DNA from: Pontederia crassipes
Lineage: Eukaryota; Streptophyta; Magnoliopsida; Commelinales; Pontederiaceae
Length of the DNA: 64,000 nucleotides
Direction of reading: 5' to 3'
Assembly (NCBI GenBank): GCA_030549335.1
Contig: CM060195.1
Span: 23,998,874 to 24,062,873 of the forward strand
The notes below the pieces were generated by a model. That model made no database searches. It was not told the origin of the DNA and worked only from the letters and a program-made list of their open reading frames with translations. Shown one piece after another: positions 59,198 to 64,000 of the stretch. The position numbers and the translations under genes were made by a program. Positions within the stretch are counted from its first letter, which is position 1. Each line of letters starts with the position of its first letter.

Positions 59198-60247
59198 ATG
59201 CAGTCCAAATGTCGGATCCATTCTGAACCATCTGTCTGCAATGATCATTTCGATTGTTTGCCAGATTCGCTGGTTCTTGTCATCTTCAACAAGCTTGCTG
59301 ATGTTCGATCTCTCGGCCGATGCTCAGTGGTGTCCAAGCGGTTCAATGGCCTCGTCCCCTTGGTTAACGACGTCTGTGTAAAGGTTGATCGGATTGTCAC
59401 TGCAGATAGCGACTCTGACGAGGCACTCAACCTGTCTTCGCCTAAGTCCAGAAGCATCATTTCCCACCTTGTCAAGATATTGCTCTTTGCCATCCGCAAA
59501 CCTTTCCATCACCTCCAGAATTCTATTGTTGGCAACAAATCCCTGTTGCCACAATTCGTTCACAATTCCCCTGCGCAGGTCCTCAAGAACTTCACAGATA
59601 TCCGCAACCTAAAGATTGAGCTCCCTGCCGGAGATGTTGGAACTGAGGACGGGGTCATTCTGAAATGGTGGGCAGAGTTTGGAAGCAGCCTTCAGAGTTG
59701 CGTGATACTGGGGGGAATGAGGATGGAACACAATCAAAATGGTGCATTGGAGGACAATGGGAGCTTCCCGGAGTCATTCTATACTAATGGAGGTTTGAAA
59801 TTGCGTGTGGTGTGGGCGATCAGTTCTCTGATTGCTGCATCGACTAGGCATTATCTTCTTCGGCAAATAATCAAGGATCATCCATCACTAAGAAGCTTGG
59901 TTCTTACAGATGCAGATGGGCAGGGGACACTTACAATGGGGATAGACCAACTGAAGGAATTCAGAGAGAATCCATTGGCTGTCTCAGCATCATCAAATAG
60001 AACTCAGGTTCCAGCATCTAATATGAAGTTGACATATGCGTCATACTTGGAGCTCCCTGAGGGGTTTGGAATGCAGGGGGCTACACTTGTGGCAATTAAG
60101 CCAGCCATGGAGGTTAATGATGGCTTCAATGCAGCCAAGAAAGAAGCTGAGGCATACATTTCCAGGGCTTTTGATGGGCCCTTCAAACATGTCGCAAAGG
60201 CGTTGGATAAGCGGAGAACTTACCTGTTGGAAATGAACAGTTTCTAG
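59198..60247 (+). CDS. AUF2-like: F-box protein, AUF1/AUF2-like
   Basis: Substrate-receptor subunit of an SCF ubiquitin ligase. Arabidopsis AUF1 and AUF2 (auxin up-regulated F-box proteins) affect auxin transport and root growth. The 349-residue single-exon frame is intact. The F-box at about residues 18-62 (HFDCLPDSLVLVIFNKLADV, then SLGRCSVVSKRFNGLVPLV) binds the SKP1-type adaptor. The rest lacks Kelch or leucine-rich repeats, as in AUF proteins, but carries subgroup-typical stretches: VLKNFTDIRNLKIELPAGD, LKWWAEFGSSLQSCVILGG, AISSLIAASTRHYLL, LVLTDADGQGTL, LELPEGFGMQGATLVAIKP and the end KRRTYLLEMNSF. Length matches the family. ATG 59198 is the first in frame with an A-rich context. It is the only clearly intact protein-coding gene in the window, and its target protein cannot be inferred. 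Confidence 0.95.
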   Translation: MQSKCRIHSEPSVCNDHFDCLPDSLVLVIFNKLADVRSLGRCSVVSKRFNGLVPLVNDVCVKVDRIVTADSDSDEALNLSSPKSRSIISHLVKILLFAIRKPFHHLQNSIVGNKSLLPQFVHNSPAQVLKNFTDIRNLKIELPAGDVGTEDGVILKWWAEFGSSLQSCVILGGMRMEHNQNGALEDNGSFPESFYTNGGLKLRVVWAISSLIAASTRHYLLRQIIKDHPSLRSLVLTDADGQGTLTMGIDQLKEFRENPLAVSASSNRTQVPASNMKLTYASYLELPEGFGMQGATLVAIKPAMEVNDGFNAAKKEAEAYISRAFDGPFKHVAKALDKRRTYLLEMNSF

Positions 60248-62697
60248 ATCAAATCAATTGGTTGTCTCTGTCATCTTTTTTTCCTTGTCTTTCCGAACAT
60301 TTTTGCTATAAACCTGTAGCAAAATGTCATTCCTGTTGATTAATGTTTGCTAACTATCATAGTATAATGCAAAATATTACTACTTAGACTCTGGATAGAT
60401 ACAGCATCCTTCCTGTTATTGTAGTATAATTGGTAGGATTGCAAAGCTTTATCCCAATTGGCTCGCTTCTTTGTTATAGCTCACAGACAAGCTTGAGTTT
60501 ATCCAAATAACCTAGCTGCAGTTTGGTTTCCTAACAAATCTTGATGTACTGTGTTGATTCTTTTGTGGTTTCGCACTCGTAGATCCTATTAGACCTGATA
60601 AAACCAATGATAAAAACTCAGTTTGGCCTGATTGGATTGACTTGTTCAACCGGCAGATTGTGGTCTAAATAGGGTAGGAATGATACCATACCCGTGGTTT
60701 TGTAAAACCTGGTATGTTGGACTAATGCAGTTCAAAGTGGTTTGACAGCATTGGACACTACTTGAACCACATAAGTAGTAGATAGACTCGTATTCGATTT
60801 TTTATTTCTCTTAATCTAAGATCAGCATGCTGTAATATATCCTAGAATCTGTGGTGGTTCACTTGTTATTTTAGTATGCTAATGGAAATATAATTTGATA
60901 TTAACTTTTTTCATGAAATGGACAAGAGCCATCTTACTTGGTTTAATACCTTTATCTTACTTAGATTGCCAGGAGAAATTAGATCAGTGGCTCCGATATT
61001 TCCTCCTCCAAGTTCATCAAGGTGTTTTGAAGAAGGCCATATACATATTAAGTGATCAGTTGTATGCTCCCTTAATTAACTTATGAGGATAAGAAGTGAG
61101 CAGTGTCAAAACAGAGGTGTGCCTTTTGATTATTGCACGGAAATGAAGGTATGGGCATGATACAGGACAGGATTTCGCACAAGATTATATGCCAATACAA
61201 GCACTGTGCACAGAAGTTTATCTCTGCATGAACTTTTGTTCACCTGCCACATATCTAATTTCATATGTGGACGAGCTATCCATGCACCAAATGATATCAT
61301 CCTGCATATATTCTCGACAGCAGATCACAATGAGATTTGTCAATGACTTAGTTCCAGTAACATCATCCCAATGACTGATTCTTTTGGCACCAATCATTAT
61401 TACTCTTAGACTACGACTCATGCTTCCGTGCAGAAGCCCTTTAATATTTTTTTCATCTTTAGCTGGTTTTCTCAGCAATCAACAAAATGTGGTATTTACT
61501 TGTGTTTGACAACTGAATTCTTCAATGTGCTCCCCTAACTAGATGTACGGTCATTAAATAAATTTGAACACTTGGACATATAGATCTATGCTTTAATTTT
61601 CTGTAAGATGCTTTATTATACAGTGTTTGCCGACTTGATAAGGTGTAGAGTTTCTATCATCGAACAACTATTAAATTTTCTTCTTTTTAACACTTTTCTG
61701 ATTTGCTTTCCAAGTTAATAATTGCACCCTCAGATTTCTGTCTTATTGAGGACTTGATCAGATGCCCGTTTAATCTATGTTTGACGAGTAACAAGGATAA
61801 GAAGTCTAAGATGATGGAGAGATTTGGAAACATGAGCACATATGATTTTGATACCTGAAAAGTATCTGAACTTTTCTGATGGAGAGGGATAGGAGACAGG
61901 AAAATATTGCTCTATCCGACACAAATTAGGAGTGTGGAGAACCTGTAGCCTGCAGAAGACAAAATGTATGCAAGTAAAGTTGCGGAATGCTATTGGTGAT
62001 GGATCATTAGAATAGGATGAAAACTAAAAAAGATTTCATATTTCCGAACTGAAACGGGGAGAAAAAATATTTGCTTGACATGTAATATTTAGGCCTTGAG
62101 GAGTTAACCTCGACAAAGTCCAAGCCTAATTTATTCCCAAACTGTAAATACTGCTGATGAGTATATGACTCCACAATTCCATTGCATTGAAGCCGATAAA
62201 AGAATCTAGATGGACCAGTTACCGCCTAGTACTGTATTACAAGTGAGATCTCTGGACAAAGTGGTTTAAACTTCTTGCAGACTGATAAGGGGCAAAAAAG
62301 GGATCATGATGACGATCTCAGTAACCTCAAACGGACAAAAGGATTACAAATTAGCATGTGGGGAGTTCCATCACTGAACACTTTTGTCGCTGAAGGACCA
62401 TCCATGGGGTTGAATGCAGAGGGGAAAAGTTCGAAAGGATTAGGAACTTTGTGCTCGGATGTCAACATCTTTGCTGCTGTTAGGTGCCAACGGCCTATTT
62501 CTAGTTAAGAAACAGGAGAGTGGCGACGCATGGAGCGAGTCAAGTGAGAGTTCTTGTCCCTTCGTGCATTGGACATTTTGTGCTTTAGGCACCACTTATT
62601 GCACTTCTCGTCCGTTACTCCTCCAAGGGAATAATGGCATTTGGTGTCCATGTCATCTTCTGGTTTGTGCTTTTTCTTCCTCTCAACTTTTCTTCTT

Positions 62698-62700
<3 letters not shown>
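60248..62700. other. F-box gene 3' flank and intergenic DNA
   Basis: The first few hundred bases are probably the 3' untranslated region. Further on only short frames occur. A 77-codon frame ending 62508, beginning just past a good splice-acceptor-like CTTCTTGCAG at 62280, has balanced composition and could be an exon of an unrecognised gene or non-coding RNA, but no motif supports it. Confidence 0.4.

Positions 62701-62757
<57 letters not shown>
62701..62757. repeat. (TA)28 microsatellite
   Basis: Uninterrupted TA dinucleotide run of 57 bases. Confidence 0.97.
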
Positions 62758-62761
<4 letters not shown>

Positions 62762-64000
62762 AATATTAGTATGACTCCACCTAAAGGTGAGTGCACTGTG
62801 TGATCAATTCATCTAGATTGTCCGATCGCGGATGAACGGCGATCCACGTCTTAACATTTTTATCATGATTTAGTATTTTTTTTTACCTATTCTACTTGCT
62901 CCCTAATTTATTTTCAATAATGTGTGTCTTGTTGATTTAGACCAACGTCAACACATATTTATTGTTAGATTTAGACCAAAACAAAAATCAAGCACAAAAG
63001 ATGCAAAAATATAATTTTAAAATGATTGAGCTCGACATGAGTTAACTTAATCAACAAATAATATAGCATAAATATTCCAATTGTTACCAAAGGATAATAA
63101 TTGCTAACTTAATAAATTCTTATAAATTGAAAGTAATGTTCATCACTGGTCTTAAAGTCTTACGACTTTAACATTTCAATTCAGTGACTTAATTTATTAA
63201 ATAATGAGATATGAAATTAATTGTCTTAATTAATCATATAGTATAATAATGGTCATTTGAATTACTATTTTAATCATAAGATATATTTCAAATCCAATGG
63301 GTTAACAACAACAACAACAACAACAACAACAATAATAATAATAATATGTATCAAATGCTTAATTATTGTTCTAGTAAAATTCATTATACGGACACATATT
63401 TCGATCCGACACTTAGTTCTTTAATCAAATTCCATCCAAAATTTTGTTAATCTATTTTTTAATAGTTCTAAAGGTCAATTTTACCTTTACTTTCGTATAA
63501 TAACAAAAATATTTTAAAAAGTAATAAAATAATTAATATGGGTAAAAATATTATATCGTCTTTTAATACTTATGAATATTGTTTTCATGTCGTTATTTTG
63601 TTCATATTTTTTCTTCTATTAAAGAAGGAAGACAAAAATTGATATTTAGTAATTATTAAAAATAAGTTAATAAAATTTTGGATGAATATTAAGAGAAAGA
63701 TTTAAGTGTCAAGTCTGGAAAAGCTTACAAACTAAAATTTGTAAGTTTATAATTTAGAATGATATGCAAAGAAAATTAAAGTTGAGGGAATGTTAGAGAA
63801 TAATCCATAAGTATTACTAATTTCAAAAGAGGAACACTAATAGTAATTATAAAATCACCATTAATTGTAAAATCAAAGACAAGAACATGATCAATCCAAA
63901 GGAAGAGTGATGAAGCATGTTGTGGACGGCACATGAGTAATAATCCCATGAAGTGGCTATTGATCCATACCCCTTGTCTCTCCAAAATGTGCTTGTAACA
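62758..64000. other. Intergenic, no gene seen
   Basis: AT-rich sequence to the end of the window without convincing frames or transposon ends. Confidence 0.45.
63304..63345. repeat. (CAA)n(TAA)n microsatellite
   Basis: About nine CAA units followed by about four to five TAA units. Confidence 0.95.

Noticed and set aside
62275-62508. 77-codon frame after a splice-acceptor-like CTTCTTGCAG
   Set aside because: Starts with TTG, has no recognised motif and no upstream exon in view; kept only as a remark.
63304-63345. (CAA)n run taken as the tail of an inverted RTE element
   Set aside because: The conserved RTE 3' sequence (AGCCTTATCCCAC...) does not follow; it is a plain microsatellite.

Overview
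This is a 64 kb window of nuclear DNA from a flowering plant. The evidence is two plant-specific genes (a VQ-motif protein and an AUF1/AUF2-type F-box protein) set in AT-rich DNA full of plant transposons: RTE-clade LINEs, Tekay/Del-like Ty3-gypsy LTRs, a Sirevirus-like Ty1-copia element, CACTA elements and a hAT element. The very GC-rich VQ gene beside AT-rich surroundings suggests a monocot, possibly non-grass, but this is a weak inference and I do not name a species.

Layout. 1-2.3 kb: minus-strand LTR-like DNA with 88-bp direct repeats. 2.3-6.16 kb: a minus-strand copy of a ~3 kb gypsy-type LTR family (ends TGTAACGTCC/GGACGTTACA), interrupted by RTE copy 1, which carries a textbook 5' inversion. 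6.2-7.5 kb: remnant of a copia-like 3' end. 8.33-11.63 kb: a 45-bp hairpin, then a near full-length but dead RTE (copy 2). 11.64-13.49 kb: minus-strand solo LTR. 14.59-15.31 kb: VQ-motif gene on the minus strand, apparently with an early nonsense codon. 19.93-21.39 kb: five tandem ~281-bp repeats joined to a tRNA-like head. 22.15-24.09 kb: solo LTR. 25.57-28.88 kb: ~1.57 kb tandem duplication, whose second unit runs into a solo LTR at 27.80-30.76 kb. 31.12-32.94 kb: another solo LTR. 35.52-38.59 kb: CACTA element with TnpA-like (Transposase_24) remains, followed 44 bp later by the end of a second CACTA. 40.29-40.87 kb: hAT-type element. 41.86-52.46 kb: a Tekay-like gypsy element with a duplicated LTR/PBS junction and a truncated 3' LTR, into which a gag-only Sirevirus-like element (46.71-50.91 kb) is nested. 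53.76-56.26 kb: non-coding CACTA with TTC target duplications. 58.3-60.25 kb: intact F-box gene with a 33-base C run in its inferred 5' UTR. 60.25-64 kb: gene-poor DNA with microsatellites.

No set of genes here works together as an operon-like system. The informative content is transposon biology: twin-priming inversion, target-site duplications that can be read for nine insertions, nesting order, solo-LTR formation, and nonsense codons that look like methyl-cytosine decay. Boundaries were read by eye from terminal motifs and target duplications. Family names at clade level come from motif recognition, not database searches.
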